A stretch of DNA of 64,000 nucleotides from Mesorhizobium sp. (GCA_004020645.1 SAQL01000008.1:1-64000); one strand, 5' to 3'; shown: positions 19,404 through 28,559, counted from the first letter of the stretch. The notes: generated by a model not told the origin, from the sequence alone. Made by a program: numbers and translations.

Positions 19404-20254
19404 ACCGGCTGCGGTTGTGTTACCGGCTTTGCGGTCGCCATCGCCCAGATGCCGGCCAGCAGCATCGGCAGCGACAGCACCATGCCCATCGTCAGCCAGC
19501 CGGTGCCGAGGAGGTAGCCGAGCTGCTGATCGGGCTCGCGGAAGAATTCGACGAAGATGCGCGAGAGACCGTAGCCGGCGATGAAGGCGCCGCCGACGAA
19601 GCGCGGCGTCTTCAGCTTGAGCCTGGAATGGGTGAGGAAGCGCAGGACCAGGAACAGCACCAGGCCTTCGAGCACCGCCTCGTAAATCTGGCTCGGATGG
19701 CGTGCAAATGGCCCGCCATTGGGGAATTCGACCGCCCATGGCACGTCGGTCGGCCGGCCCCAGAGTTCGGAGTTGATGAAATTCGCCATGCGGACAAGGC
19801 CAAGGCCGACCGGCACGCCGGCCGCCACCACATCGAACAGCGACCATGTGCGGATGCCGCGCGACCAGGAAAACAGCGTCATGGCGAGAATGACGCCGAG
19901 CATCCCGCCATGGAACGACATGCCGCCCTGCCAAACGGCAACAATATCGAGCGGATGGGCGATGTAGCGCGGCAGGTCGTAGAACAGCACGTAGCCGGTG
20001 CGCCCGCCAAGCACCACGCCGATGGCCGCCCAGACGATGAAGTCGTCGAGGTCCTCGGGCTTCATTGGCACGGTGCCGTCGGGCCAGAGCCTCGCATTGG
20101 TGACGAGCCGCTTGGCATACCACCAGGCAAAGAGAATGCCGACGATGTAGCCGACGCCATACCAATGCACCGCCAGCGGTCCGATCTGGACGATGACCGG
20201 ATCGATGTTGGGGAAGGGCAGGGCGGCCAGCGGCAGCATAAGATACTCGCTCAA
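19400..20254 (-). CDS. lgt: Prolipoprotein diacylglyceryl transferase
   Basis: A 284-residue inner-membrane enzyme with about seven hydrophobic helices. It attaches diacylglycerol to the lipobox cysteine of exported lipoproteins. The signature [19 protein letters not shown] and the [10 protein letters not shown] and [15 protein letters not shown] motifs are intact. First gene of lgt-methyltransferase-pgeF-M24; divergent from ubiK. Confidence 0.95.
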   Translation of the reverse strand: MSEYLMLPLAALPFPNIDPVIVQIGPLAVHWYGVGYIVGILFAWWYAKRLVTNARLWPDGTVPMKPEDLDDFIVWAAIGVVLGGRTGYVLFYDLPRYIAHPLDIVAVWQGGMSFHGGMLGVILAMTLFSWSRGIRTWSLFDVVAAGVPVGLGLVRMANFINSELWGRPTDVPWAVEFPNGGPFARHPSQIYEAVLEGLVLFLVLRFLTHSRLKLKTPRFVGGAFIAGYGLSRIFVEFFREPDQQLGYLLGTGWLTMGMVLSLPMLLAGIWAMATAKPVTQPQPV

Positions 20255-20385
20255 CAGGATCTCCCGGTTGCGATCACGTTCGGGCGCGGACCATGCGGCA
20301 GGGTTTTGACGGGGTCAAGGCGACCTGGATGCTTGCATTCCGCGCCGCGCGCCACTACGTCAAATCGAGCAAGCGAGGATTTGCC

Positions 20386-20688
20386 ATGTCGACCGGACCG
20401 AACCGCATTCTCGATGAATTCGCCAAGCTGATGACCGACGCTGCGGGTGCCGCGCAAGGCGTGCGCCGCGAAGTGGAAACCGCCTTCAAGGGGCAGGCCG
20501 AGCGCGTTCTCAACTCGATGGACCTGGTGCAGCGCGAAGAATTCGAGGCTGCCCGCGAAATGGCGGCGAAGGCTAGGGAAGAAAACACCCGTCTCGCTGC
20601 CCGCATCGAAGTGCTTGAGGCGAAGCTCGCCGAATTGACCGGGCAGGCCGCACCTGCGGCTGCGGCAAAGCCCAGGTCAAAAAAATAA
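20386..20688 (+). CDS. ubiK: Ubiquinone biosynthesis accessory factor UbiK (BMFP domain)
   Basis: A 100-residue, mostly helical protein. The C-terminal half is a coiled coil (VQREEFEAAREMAAKAREEN then LAARIEVLEAKLAEL) typical of the BMFP/UbiK family, ending in an Ala/Lys tail. The start at 20386 (MSTGPNRILDEFAKLM) matches family N-termini and follows GCGAGGA. In gammaproteobacteria UbiK helps the soluble ubiquinone synthesis complex. Confidence 0.85.
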   Translation: MSTGPNRILDEFAKLMTDAAGAAQGVRREVETAFKGQAERVLNSMDLVQREEFEAAREMAAKAREENTRLAARIEVLEAKLAELTGQAAPAAAAKPRSKK

Positions 20689-21016
20689 TCGTTAAACTTT
20701 TCCACAAAGCACAATCGCAAAAAGCGCTTTGTCGTGAATCGCTTACCGGCATTGCGTGAATCTTTGTGACAGCGGCTTTCCACATGCGAATGACGCAGTG
20801 GGAAAAATTGGGCTGGTCACGCGACTCCCGATCAATAGACTGAATTTGTTGCATGATTCGGAGCAGGGTCATGCGCCGGGCGGTGGGGTCCGGTCTGGGG
20901 TCTTTGCGTTGACGAAGTCCCGGCCGTCCGAGTTCTAGACAAGATTGTTCGTTGTGTGTGCCTCTCCCGCGGAGCGTGTGGTGGCGCTCCGCTCCCAGAA
21001 CGACAGGAAGCATTCC
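20689..21016. other. Intergenic region with hairpins
   Basis: No gene seen. AAAGCACAATCGCAAAAAGC then GCTTTGTC near 20705-20735 can pair weakly. A perfect 8-bp stem GCGGAGCG/CGCTCCGC at 20969-20992 (8-nt loop) lies 24 bp before the YbjN-gene start, within its expected leader. Confidence 0.5.
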
Positions 21017-21517
21017 ATGGAACTTCTCGAACTCGAATTCTCGCGCGAAATCCATCCGGTGGATGTTATCGAGCAGGTGGCGCACAACAACGACTGGGCC
21101 TTCGAACGGGCCGGCGACGACGAGATTTCGATTTCGGTTGCCGGAAGCTGGACGGACTACCACGTCTCATTTTCCTGGATGGAGGATTTCGAGGCGCTGC
21201 ATCTGGCCTGCGCTTTCGACATCAAGGTGCCGGAGGCGCGCGCGCTCGAAGTGATGCGGCTGCTTTCGCTGATCAACGAGCAGATGCTGTTCGGCCATTT
21301 CGACCTCTGGGAGCAGGAAGGCGCGATCATGTTCCGCCAGTCGCTGCTGCTCGCCGGCGGGGTCGAGCCGTCGAGCCAGCAGGTAGAGGTGCTGTTGTCG
21401 TCGGCGCTGGAAGCCTGCGAATGCTATTTCCAGGCATTCCAGTTCGTCGTCTGGTCGGGAACCTCGGCCAAGGATGCGCTGGCCGGCGTCCTGTTCGAGA
21501 CCTACGGAAACGCCTGA
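21017..21517 (+). CDS. YbjN-domain protein
   Basis: A 166-residue protein of the YbjN family (type III secretion chaperone-like fold). The pattern HNNDWAFERAGDDEISISVA and later LLSLINEQMLFGHFDLWEQ is typical of the rhizobial group. Precise role unknown; E. coli ybjN affects motility and stress. Start at 21017 (MELLELEFSREIHPVD) is set by CAGGAAG upstream. csaA follows after 12 bp, so they are cotranscribed. Confidence 0.82.
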   Translation: MELLELEFSREIHPVDVIEQVAHNNDWAFERAGDDEISISVAGSWTDYHVSFSWMEDFEALHLACAFDIKVPEARALEVMRLLSLINEQMLFGHFDLWEQEGAIMFRQSLLLAGGVEPSSQQVEVLLSSALEACECYFQAFQFVVWSGTSAKDALAGVLFETYGNA

Positions 21518-21529
21518 GCCAGGTCCTCA

Positions 21530-21889
21530 ATGAGTTCGAGCAGCCAGCGCAAGCCCGAGATCAGCTTCGCCGATTTCGACCGTGTCGATATCCGCGCCGG
21601 CACCATCGTCGAGGCCGAACCGTTTCCCGAGGCGCGCAAGCCGTCGATCAAGCTGAAGATCGATTTCGGCCCTGACATCGGGGTGAAGAAATCGTCGGCG
21701 CAGATCACCAAATATTATGCGCCGGAAACGCTGATCGGCCGGCAGGTGTTCGCGGTGGTCAATTTTCCGCCGCGGCAGATCGGACCCTTCATGTCGGAAG
21801 TGCTGACGCTTGGCTTTCCCGACGAGGAGGGTGCCGTCGTCCTCGGTGCAATCGAGCGCAGGGTGCCTGACGGCGGTCGATTGTTCTAG
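21530..21889 (+). CDS. csaA: tRNA-binding protein CsaA
   Basis: A 119-residue OB-fold protein related to the tRNA-binding domain of MetRS. Motifs [15 protein letters not shown] and [20 protein letters not shown] are typical. CsaA binds tRNA and was described as an export-related chaperone in Bacillus. Length is close to that of other CsaA proteins. It is 12 bp after the YbjN gene. Confidence 0.93.
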   Translation: MSSSSQRKPEISFADFDRVDIRAGTIVEAEPFPEARKPSIKLKIDFGPDIGVKKSSAQITKYYAPETLIGRQVFAVVNFPPRQIGPFMSEVLTLGFPDEEGAVVLGAIERRVPDGGRLF

Positions 21890-22011
21890 CTTCGTCATCC
21901 ACGGACGGAGCCAGAATCGCGTTGTTCTTTCCTTGGCCGCTCCTGTGGAGCAAGTGCGGCTCGCCGCCGCCTCAACCCAACAAGTTCTTCACCGAAGGGG
22001 CCGCTCGCAGG

Positions 22012-23097
22012 TCACGGAATGGATCCTCGGGTCTGCGCGTCGGCTTCGCCGCCGCTTCGCCCGTGGATGACGAAAGTTGGTGTCAGTTTTCGCTGGGTGC
22101 CCAGCGCCTCTCCAACCGTTTCCAGGAACATTTCCGCACAGGCTTTCCAGCTATAGCGCATCGCCCGTTGGCGCGCCTCGGCGCGATCGACGTGGAGCGC
22201 GGCGAGCGCGGCCTCACGCAAATCGTTCGACACCGCTCCGCCGACGCCGTCGCCGACAATGTCGATTGGTCCGGTCACCGGATAGGCTGCGACCGGCGTG
22301 CCGCTGGCCAGCGCCTCGATGATGACATTGCCGAACGTGTCGGTGCGGCTGGGGAAGACGAAGACATCGGCCGAGGCGTAGATTTCGGCCAGTTCGTCGT
22401 TCGGGCGGTGGCCAAGGAAATGGGCATCGGGGTATCTGGCCTTGACCCTGGCCAACTCCGGCCCCTCGCCGACGATCACCTTGCTGCCGGGCAAATCCAG
22501 GTCGAGGAAGGCGGCCAGGTTCTTTTCGATCGCAACGCGGCCGACGCAGAGGAAGATCGGTCGCTGGAGTCCCAGATCCTTCTTCTTGTCCGGCCGGAAA
22601 TGGTCGGTGTCGACGCCGCGGGTCCATGGTCTCAGCTTGGTGAAGCCGCGCGCCGCCAGATCGTCCGCCAGCGACTGGGTGGCGACCAGCGTGCCCTGCC
22701 CGGAATTGTGGAAATCGCGAAGCCAGCGATAGGCCCAGGCTTCCGGTATTGGCAGCCGCGCACTCAGATATTCCGGAAAGCGCGTGTGATAGCTTGTCGT
22801 GAACGGCCGGCCGGCCTTGCGACAATAGCGCCGCGCCATGATGCCGAGGGGGCCTTCGGTGACGATATGGATATGATCGGCGTTGCGCGCTTCGATCAGG
22901 CGCGCGACGTGGCCTGGAGTCGTCAGCGCCAGCCGGATGTCCGGGTAGGTCGGCAGGGGCAAGGTGCGAAAGATGTTCGGGGTCAGGAAGTCCGTCTCGA
23001 CGTCGAAGGATTTCAGGGTGTCCGAAAGCCGTTCCAGCGTGTGGACGACGCCGTTGACTTGCGGGCGCCATGCGTCGGTGACCATCAGGATGCGCAT
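22012..23097 (-). CDS. Glycosyltransferase family 4 (MgtA/PimB-like)
   Basis: A 361-residue GT-B fold enzyme. The N-terminus MRILMVTDAWRPQVNGVVHT is typical of alpha-mannosyl/glucosyltransferases acting on diacylglycerol or phosphatidylinositol. The donor-binding EX7E region is VFVFPSRTDTFGNVIIEALA. It probably glycosylates a membrane lipid. Start at 23097 is chosen because it starts the fold. The last residues (FVIHGRSGGEADAQTRGSIP) look like read-out of non-conserved sequence. Confidence 0.88.
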   Translation of the reverse strand: MRILMVTDAWRPQVNGVVHTLERLSDTLKSFDVETDFLTPNIFRTLPLPTYPDIRLALTTPGHVARLIEARNADHIHIVTEGPLGIMARRYCRKAGRPFTTSYHTRFPEYLSARLPIPEAWAYRWLRDFHNSGQGTLVATQSLADDLAARGFTKLRPWTRGVDTDHFRPDKKKDLGLQRPIFLCVGRVAIEKNLAAFLDLDLPGSKVIVGEGPELARVKARYPDAHFLGHRPNDELAEIYASADVFVFPSRTDTFGNVIIEALASGTPVAAYPVTGPIDIVGDGVGGAVSNDLREAALAALHVDRAEARQRAMRYSWKACAEMFLETVGEALGTQRKLTPTFVIHGRSGGEADAQTRGSIP

Positions 23098-23285
23098 AGC
23101 AGCCCTTTGCTTGAAAGGTCGTCGGTTTCCTTGATGCGAGGCCGCAAGGCCGAATCGATCAGGATCACGCGCTTCATGCGCGCTCTTCAGCATGGTTTCA
23201 TGACGGGCCGATGAAGGCCTAGCCGACGGCCGTCTACAATCACCGGAAAGCAGCGCATCGGCCCGAAAATCGAATTCGATAGTGT

Positions 23286-23325
23286 AGAGCGTACCTTGTG
23301 CGTCCAATTGGACGCACGTCGCTCT
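23286..23325. repeat. Palindromic repeat between minus-strand genes
   Basis: A perfect 20-bp palindrome GTGCGTCCAATTGGACGCAC (23298-23317) is nested inside outer arms AGAGCG (23286-23291) and CGCTCT (23320-23325). It starts right at the histidine kinase stop codon region and is related to the TGCGTCC/GGACGCA hairpin at 14410-14450. It probably ends the regulator-kinase transcript. Confidence 0.7.
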
Positions 23326-23327
23326 AA

Positions 23328-24740
23328 TCAGGCCGGAACCTTAATGACGGCGCGCAGGCCGCCGAGCGGGCTCTTGTCCAGCATGATGTCGCCGCCATGG
23401 CTGCGGGCAATGTCGCGTGCGATGGAAAGGCCAAGGCCGGTGCCGCTGGCGTCGAGATTGCGGGCCTCGTCAAGCCGCACGAAAGGCTTGAACACGTCCT
23501 CGCGCTTTTCGGGTGGAATGCCCGGACCGTCGTCGTCGATGGTGACGAGCAGCGAGCCGCGGCCGTGGTTGGCGTTGATCTCAACCGTCTTGGCATAACG
23601 GAAGGCGTTGCCGACGACATTGGACAACAACCGGGCAAAAGCGTGGGGCCGCACATGCACATTAGGATCACCGGCGAGCGCGGTCGACAGTTTGCGCTTG
23701 CGCAGCGTGGCCTCCTCGCCGAGTTTGTCGAAATAGGCTTGAAGATTGAAACGGCCGGCGTCTTCCGTCGCCTCGCCGCGGGCAAAGGCGAGATAGCCTT
23801 CCAGCATGGACTGCATGTCATCGATATCCTGGCCGAGCGCCTCGGTGTCGGCCTTGGTCCCGGTCAGCGCAAGCTGCAACTTGAAGCGGGTGAGAATGGT
23901 TCTCAAATCGTGACTGACGCCGCTCAGCATGGCGGTGCGCTGTTCGAGCTGGCGTTCGATGCGTTCGCGCATCTGGATAAAGGCAAAGCCGGCGCGGCGA
24001 ACTTCCTCGGCGCCGCGCGGACGGAAATCGAGCGGCATCGGCCGGCCCTTGCCGAAACTTTCGGCGGCCTCGGCCAGTGTCAGGATCGGCCGGATCTGAT
24101 TGCGCAGGAAAGGGATGGCGATCATCAGCAGCACCAGCGAGGTGCCGACCATCCAGATCAGGAAAATGTGCGTGTTCGAGGCATAGGCCTGACTGCGGCG
24201 CACGAAGGCGCGCAGCACCTTGCCCTCGAGCTGGACGCGGACCTCGATGATATTGGAATTGCCGACCGTATCGATCCAGAACGGACGGTTGATCTGATGG
24301 GTAATCTCGGACGAGAGAATCTCGTCGAGGATCGAGAAGAACGGCTTTGGACCGGGCGCCGGCAGCGGATCGGGCGGAAGCAAGTCGATCTTCAGCTGCA
24401 TGCGATCCTGCGCGATGCGGATGATGTTGGCGTAGTCGGCGTCGTTCGGATAGGTTTCCACCAGGTCGACGATCGCGGCAATGTCGCGGACCGTGGCCTG
24501 CGACAGGCGCTGCGTCACGGTCTGCCAGTGGCGTTCCATGAAAACAAAGGCGAGGACCGATTGCAGCAGGATCATCGGTGCGATGACGATGATCAGCGAC
24601 CGGGCATAGAGCCGCTTCGGCATGTAAAGCGAAACGAGGCGCCAGAACCGTTTCCAGGCGAGCGGCACCGCCTTGAGCGCCCGCGTGGCGCGAGCGCTCA
24701 AGCCGCGATCTCCCGGCCGTTCCAGTTGTGTGGTCGCCAT
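23328..24740 (-). CDS. EnvZ-like sensor histidine kinase
   Basis: A kinase of 470 residues from the ATG at 24740 (479 if the GTG at 24767 is used). Two transmembrane helices flank a periplasmic domain of about 130 residues; a HAMP segment follows. The phosphoacceptor box is GVSHDLRTILTRF, with Ile where most kinases have Pro. N box RLLSNVVGNAFRYAK, G1 DDDGPGIPP and G2 GTGLGLSIA are intact. It follows the response regulator by 52 bp. The partner set resembles PetP-PetR with an added kinase. Confidence 0.9.
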   Translation of the reverse strand: MATTQLERPGDRGLSARATRALKAVPLAWKRFWRLVSLYMPKRLYARSLIIVIAPMILLQSVLAFVFMERHWQTVTQRLSQATVRDIAAIVDLVETYPNDADYANIIRIAQDRMQLKIDLLPPDPLPAPGPKPFFSILDEILSSEITHQINRPFWIDTVGNSNIIEVRVQLEGKVLRAFVRRSQAYASNTHIFLIWMVGTSLVLLMIAIPFLRNQIRPILTLAEAAESFGKGRPMPLDFRPRGAEEVRRAGFAFIQMRERIERQLEQRTAMLSGVSHDLRTILTRFKLQLALTGTKADTEALGQDIDDMQSMLEGYLAFARGEATEDAGRFNLQAYFDKLGEEATLRKRKLSTALAGDPNVHVRPHAFARLLSNVVGNAFRYAKTVEINANHGRGSLLVTIDDDGPGIPPEKREDVFKPFVRLDEARNLDASGTGLGLSIARDIARSHGGDIMLDKSPLGGLRAVIKVPA

Positions 24741-24792
24741 TCGCCCTTTTTGCTCATCTTCAGCCACTCAACAAGGGGCTGTGGGCGTCAGT

Positions 24793-25512
24793 CTATTCCA
24801 CGCTGAGCCGATACCCAATACCGCGCACGGTCTGCAGCCAGACCGGATTAGACGGATCGCGCTCGATCTTGCGGCGCAGCCTGTTGATCTGGACGTCGAT
24901 GGTGCGTTCGCCGACTTCGGACTCGTCGCCGACAAGCTCATGACGCGGTATCGTTTCGCCGGCCCGCGCCGCGAAGATCGCCAGGATCTCCTGCTCGCGG
25001 TCGGTCAGCTTCAGAGCCTCGCCGCCGCGCTTGAGCTCCCGCCTGGCGATCTGGAACGTGTAAGGGCCGAAGACCAGTTGCTCGACCTTGGGCGTCGTTG
25101 CCGGACCGCCGCGGCGCAGGATGTTGTTGATGCGCAGGATCAATTCGCGGGGATCGAAAGGTTTCGGCAGATAGTCGTCGGCGCCGGCCTCGAGCCCGGT
25201 GATCCGGCTGTCGGTCTCGGAGAGCGCGGTCAGCATCAGGATCGGCACGTTCTTGGTTGCCCGCAGCGCCTTGGCGAGGTCGACGCCGGTTTCGCCCGGC
25301 ATCATGATATCGAGCACGAGCAGGTCGAAATCGAGGCCGGCGAGCTTGCGCCGTGCTTCGCCGGAATTTCCGGCAACGGTGACGCGAAAGCCGTTTTCGG
25401 TCAGATATTGTTTGAGAAGATTGCGGATACGGGTATCGTCATCAATCACCAGCAGATGCGGCGCATCGTCGTCCGGTGCTGCCGGTCGATCAACCCTTTC
25501 AATTGTCTCCAT
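24793..25512 (-). CDS. petR: OmpR-family response regulator (PetR-like)
   Basis: A 239-residue regulator: receiver domain with phospho-Asp in DLLVLDIMMPGETG and conserved Lys in DYLPKPFDP, then a winged-helix DNA-binding domain ending TVRGIGYRLSVE. It overlaps the upstream MarR-type gene by 14 bp. The gene order MarR-regulator resembles petP-petR of Rhodobacter capsulatus, where PetR is OmpR-like and PetP MarR-like; the symbol is given on that basis. Confidence 0.85.
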   Translation of the reverse strand: METIERVDRPAAPDDDAPHLLVIDDDTRIRNLLKQYLTENGFRVTVAGNSGEARRKLAGLDFDLLVLDIMMPGETGVDLAKALRATKNVPILMLTALSETDSRITGLEAGADDYLPKPFDPRELILRINNILRRGGPATTPKVEQLVFGPYTFQIARRELKRGGEALKLTDREQEILAIFAARAGETIPRHELVGDESEVGERTIDVQINRLRRKIERDPSNPVWLQTVRGIGYRLSVE

Positions 25513-26032
25513 GGCTTTTCCCTGACGTTTTTGCGGGCACAATGTCGATCTGCGCCCTTAGTTCCGGATTGACCATCGCTTCCAGGAAGCGCTCGATCAA
25601 GGCGCGTTCGGTGGCTCCGGAATCTTCCAATGCAGCATGGATGCGGCGTGACTGTGGCCGTGCCAGCGCCAGTGCCAGGGCGCGGCCCTTTGCTGTCGGA
25701 TAGAGCTCGCGCTGGCGGCGGTCGCGCGGACCCTGCAACTGGACGATGTGGTCGGTGTCGATCAGTTGCTTGAGCACGCGCGCCAGGCTCTGCTTGGTGA
25801 TCTTCAGCACGTCGAGGAGTTCGGCGACCGTCAGGCCCGGCCTGCGATTGACGAAATGCAGAACCCGGTGATGGGCGCGGCCGAAGCCGTAGTCGGACAG
25901 GATCTGGTCCGGATCGGAGGTAAAATCGCGATAGGCGAAGAAGAACAATTCGATGATGGCAAAGTCGATGCCGTCCTCATCGGTGATCGCCGTCCTGATC
26001 GGTTTTCCGGCTGGGTGGCTGCGATCCGTCAT
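25499..26032 (-). CDS. petP: MarR-family regulator (PetP-like)
   Basis: A 177-residue winged-helix protein: HHRVLHFVNRRPGLTVAELL then KITKQSLARVLKQLID and wing QLQGPRDRRQRELYPT. The ATG at 26032 follows GGAGAAAAG. It overlaps the response regulator start by 14 bp, making a MarR-response regulator-kinase operon. A strong inverted repeat just upstream (26050-26084) is probably its own operator and may also affect the divergent ilvE. Confidence 0.85.
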   Translation of the reverse strand: MTDRSHPAGKPIRTAITDEDGIDFAIIELFFFAYRDFTSDPDQILSDYGFGRAHHRVLHFVNRRPGLTVAELLDVLKITKQSLARVLKQLIDTDHIVQLQGPRDRRQRELYPTAKGRALALALARPQSRRIHAALEDSGATERALIERFLEAMVNPELRAQIDIVPAKTSGKSHGDN

Positions 26033-26049
26033 CTTTTCTCCGTGCGAAA

Positions 26050-26084
26050 GGGAAATTATGTCAGTACTATTGACGTAATTTCCC
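26050..26084. promoter_or_regulatory. Candidate MarR operator: long inverted repeat
   Basis: GGGAAATTATGTCA (26050-26063) and TGACGTAATTTCCC (26071-26084) are complementary at 13 of 14 positions around a 7-bp centre. It starts 17 bp before the MarR start codon, in the promoter region shared with ilvE. Size, symmetry and position fit a MarR dimer site or two overlapping sites. Confidence 0.6.
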
Positions 26085-26280
26085 GGCAATGGTAATTTTT
26101 GACAAGCTTTTCGGCGGATTGCGAACGAAAAGGCAAGGGAAAGCCGTTTTTCCGGAACTTCCTGTGTTTGCCAGACCTTATATATCCGCCTACGCTTCGA
26201 GATACCGGCCGCCCGGTGCGGCTGACATGAAACATGCAACGACACAATAATGTGCGGGCGGCCGCCCGCGGGAGGTTACC

Positions 26281-27174
26281 ATGGCATCCGTTCCCTTTGA
26301 CCAAATGGACGGCTTTATCTGGATGAACGGCGAGTTCGTCAAATGGACCGACGCCAAGATCCACGTGCTGACCCATGGCCTGCACTACGCCAGCGCGGTG
26401 TTCGAGGGCGAACGCGCCTATGGCGGCGAGATTTTCAAGCTGACCGACCACAGCGAGCGCCTGCACGAATCGGCACGCCTGCTCGGCTTCAAGATTCCCT
26501 ATTCGGCTGCTGAGATCGACGACGCCTGCCGCACACTGTTGAAGAAGCAGGGTTTCCAGGATGCCTATGTCCGGCCGATTGCCTGGCGCGGCAGCGAACA
26601 AATGGGCGTTTCGGCGCAAAACAGCCGGATCAACTGCGCCATCGCCATCTGGCAGTGGCCGAGCTATTTCGATCCGGCACAGAAGCTGAAGGGCATCCGT
26701 CTCGATCTGGCCGAATGGCGCCGCCCCGATCCGCGCACCGCGCCGTCGAAATCGAAGGCTGCTGGCCTCTACATGATCTGCACCATGTCCAAGCATGCCG
26801 CCGAAGCCAAAGGCTATGCCGACGCCATGATGCTTGACTGGCGCGGCCAGGTTGCGGAAGCGACCGGCGCCAATATCTTCTTTGTCAAGGACGGCAAGAT
26901 CCACACACCCACCCCCGATTGCTTCCTCGACGGCATCACCCGCCGTACGGTGATCGACCTTGCCAAGGATCGCGGCTTCGAGGTGATCGAGCGCACCATT
27001 ATGCCGGAAGAGCTCGAAGGCTTCCAGCAGTGCTTCCTCACCGGAACGGCGGCCGAGGTGACGCCCGTTTCAGAGATCGGTCCATACCGATTCGAGGTGG
27101 GTGAAATCGCCAAGACTCTGATGAACGACTATTCTGCGGCCGTTCAACCCAAGCATGCGATTGCCGCAGAATAA
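26281..27174 (+). CDS. ilvE: Branched-chain amino acid aminotransferase
   Basis: A 297-residue class IV PLP aminotransferase for the last step of Leu, Ile and Val synthesis. Typical stretches are HGLHYASAVFEGERAYGG, SKSKAAGLYMICTMSKHAA and EATGANIFFVKDGKIHTP, with the PLP-phosphate and TGTAAEVTPV pieces intact. GGAGGTT lies 5 bp before the ATG. Single gene with its own terminator at 27201-27230. Confidence 0.94.
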   Translation: MASVPFDQMDGFIWMNGEFVKWTDAKIHVLTHGLHYASAVFEGERAYGGEIFKLTDHSERLHESARLLGFKIPYSAAEIDDACRTLLKKQGFQDAYVRPIAWRGSEQMGVSAQNSRINCAIAIWQWPSYFDPAQKLKGIRLDLAEWRRPDPRTAPSKSKAAGLYMICTMSKHAAEAKGYADAMMLDWRGQVAEATGANIFFVKDGKIHTPTPDCFLDGITRRTVIDLAKDRGFEVIERTIMPEELEGFQQCFLTGTAAEVTPVSEIGPYRFEVGEIAKTLMNDYSAAVQPKHAIAAE

Positions 27175-27200
27175 CGAAAGTCACAGCTTTTTTATAAGTA

Positions 27201-27230
27201 GGGGCGGTTTTCGAGCCGCCCCTTTTATTT
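27201..27230 (+). terminator. Rho-independent terminator of ilvE
   Basis: GGGGCGG (27201-27207) pairs with CCGCCCC (27216-27222) around an 8-nt loop, then TTTTATTT. Confidence 0.9.
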
Positions 27231-27318
27231 AAGCAGTTCTGCATTTGACTTTCGTCCAATTCGGCGTCTCATGATGCTGTCGGCCCGGGAGGCTGGCAGC
27301 TATGGAGGGACTGGTAAT

Positions 27319-27636
27319 ATGGACATGAACACGCTTCTTCCGATCATTGTTCAGGTGATTACGGGTATCATCGGTGGCCAGGCGGTGGGCGCGGCGCTCA
27401 AAACAGCGGCAATGGGGCAGCTTACCAAAATCCTGGGCGGCGCCCTTGGCGGCATCGGCGGTGCGGCCATCCTCGGCAGCCTGCTCGGCGGTGGTACGAT
27501 CGATCCGGCTGCAGCCGCAGCGGCAACGAGCGGATTGGGCAGCGCGCTGAATGTGCAGAACATCGTCGGCGGTGCCGGTGGTGGCGCCATTCTGACGGCC
27601 ATCATCGGCGCGGTCATGAATGCGATGAAGAAGTAA
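27319..27636 (+). CDS. Small glycine/alanine-rich hydrophobic protein
   Basis: A 105-residue protein, largely hydrophobic, Gly/Ala-rich (GGALGGIGGAAILGSLLGGG) and with three possible membrane-active helices. No charged core and no known domain. The ATG at 27319 precedes DMNTLLPIIVQVITG; a longer start at 27271 is possible. It has its own terminator. Conserved small rhizobial proteins of this sort exist, but function is unknown. Confidence 0.65.
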   Translation: MDMNTLLPIIVQVITGIIGGQAVGAALKTAAMGQLTKILGGALGGIGGAAILGSLLGGGTIDPAAAAAATSGLGSALNVQNIVGGAGGGAILTAIIGAVMNAMKK

Positions 27637-27660
27637 GCCTGGCGGTTTCAGGCTTTTCGC

Positions 27661-27687
27661 ATGGGCGGCTTCGGCCGCCCATTTTTT
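27661..27687 (+). terminator. Rho-independent terminator
   Basis: ATGGGCGGC/GCCGCCCAT stem with a TTCG tetraloop (27661-27682), followed by a run of Ts. It ends the transcript of the small gene at 27319-27636. Confidence 0.9.
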
Positions 27688-27758
27688 GTGTCGTGGCAGC
27701 GGTGGACGCCGTTTACATGTGTCTCTACATCAGGGGCCGACACAGCGAAAGGACGATC

Positions 27759-28400
27759 ATGGGTCAGCTCAATGCCGGTATCGTGCCGGTCACGGCGTTC
27801 CAGCAAAACTGCACCATCCTCTTCGACATGGACGACAGACAAGGCGTTGTCGTCGATCCGGGCGGCGATATCGACAAGGTGCTGGCAGCGCTCAAGGATA
27901 ATGCGATCGACGCCGGCGCAATCTGGATCACGCATGGTCATATCGACCATGCCGGCGGCGCCATGGAGCTGAAGGAGGCGCTCGGCATCGAGATCATCGG
28001 ACCGCATGAGGCCGACCGTCCGTTGCTTGCCAATCTCGAGAACCAGGCGAAACACTACGGCATCACCGATCCGGTGCGCAACTGCGTGCCCGACCGCTTT
28101 CTCAGCGAAGGCGATACCGTCTCGTTCGGCCAGCACGCGTTCGAGGTCCTTCATTGCCCCGGCCACGCGCCCGGACATGTGGTCTACTACAATCGTGCTG
28201 CGAAGTTCGCCCATGTCGGCGACGTGTTGTTCCGCGGCTCGGTCGGGCGCACCGACCTGCCGGGCGGCGACCACGCCGCGCTGATCGCCTCAATCAAGGA
28301 CAAGCTCTTGCCGCTCGGCGACGACATCGGCTTTATCTGCGGCCATGGTCCCGGCGGCCGCTTCGGCGAGGAGCGCCGGAGCAATCCATTCCTGATTTAA
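27759..28400 (+). CDS. MBL-fold metallohydrolase (glyoxalase II-like)
   Basis: A 213-residue metallo-beta-lactamase fold protein. The zinc motif is THGHIDHAGG, with further ligands in CPGHAPGHVV and HVGDVLFRGSVGRTDL and in GHGPGG near the C-terminus. Short MBL proteins of this type hydrolyse thioesters such as S-lactoylglutathione. Start at 27759 (MGQLNAGIVPVTAF) has AAAGGA upstream. Its stop codon TAA overlaps the start of the repeat element at 28400. Confidence 0.88.
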   Translation: MGQLNAGIVPVTAFQQNCTILFDMDDRQGVVVDPGGDIDKVLAALKDNAIDAGAIWITHGHIDHAGGAMELKEALGIEIIGPHEADRPLLANLENQAKHYGITDPVRNCVPDRFLSEGDTVSFGQHAFEVLHCPGHAPGHVVYYNRAAKFAHVGDVLFRGSVGRTDLPGGDHAALIASIKDKLLPLGDDIGFICGHGPGGRFGEERRSNPFLI

Positions 28401-28499
28401 TGCATGTCGCACAAAAGTGTGCAGCGGTTTTGCGATAACGACATGCATAAAACAACAACCTAAAGCGCGTCGCGTCTGGGGTGCCTCTGCGACGCGCTT
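28400..28499. repeat. Two-hairpin composite repeat, copy 1
   Basis: First hairpin: ATGCATGTCG (28400-28409) with CGACATGCAT (28439-28448), containing a second nested stem. Second hairpin: AAGCGCGTCGC (28463-28473) with GCGACGCGCTT (28489-28499). The same two modules occur at 31125-31253 in reversed order. The element begins at the last base of the MBL gene stop codon, and probably acts as terminator or mRNA end stabiliser. Confidence 0.75.
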
Positions 28500-28525
28500 C
28501 AATCTCTTTCCCATGCATGCCGACA

Positions 28526-28559
28526 ACAAAAAAGCGCTGGCCTTGCGGACAGCGCTTTT
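28526..28559 (-). terminator. Rho-independent terminator of the BA14K gene
   Basis: On the minus strand AAAGCGCTG pairs with CAGCGCTTT around 10 nt, followed by TTTTTTG. It lies 16 bp past the stop at 28575. Confidence 0.85.
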
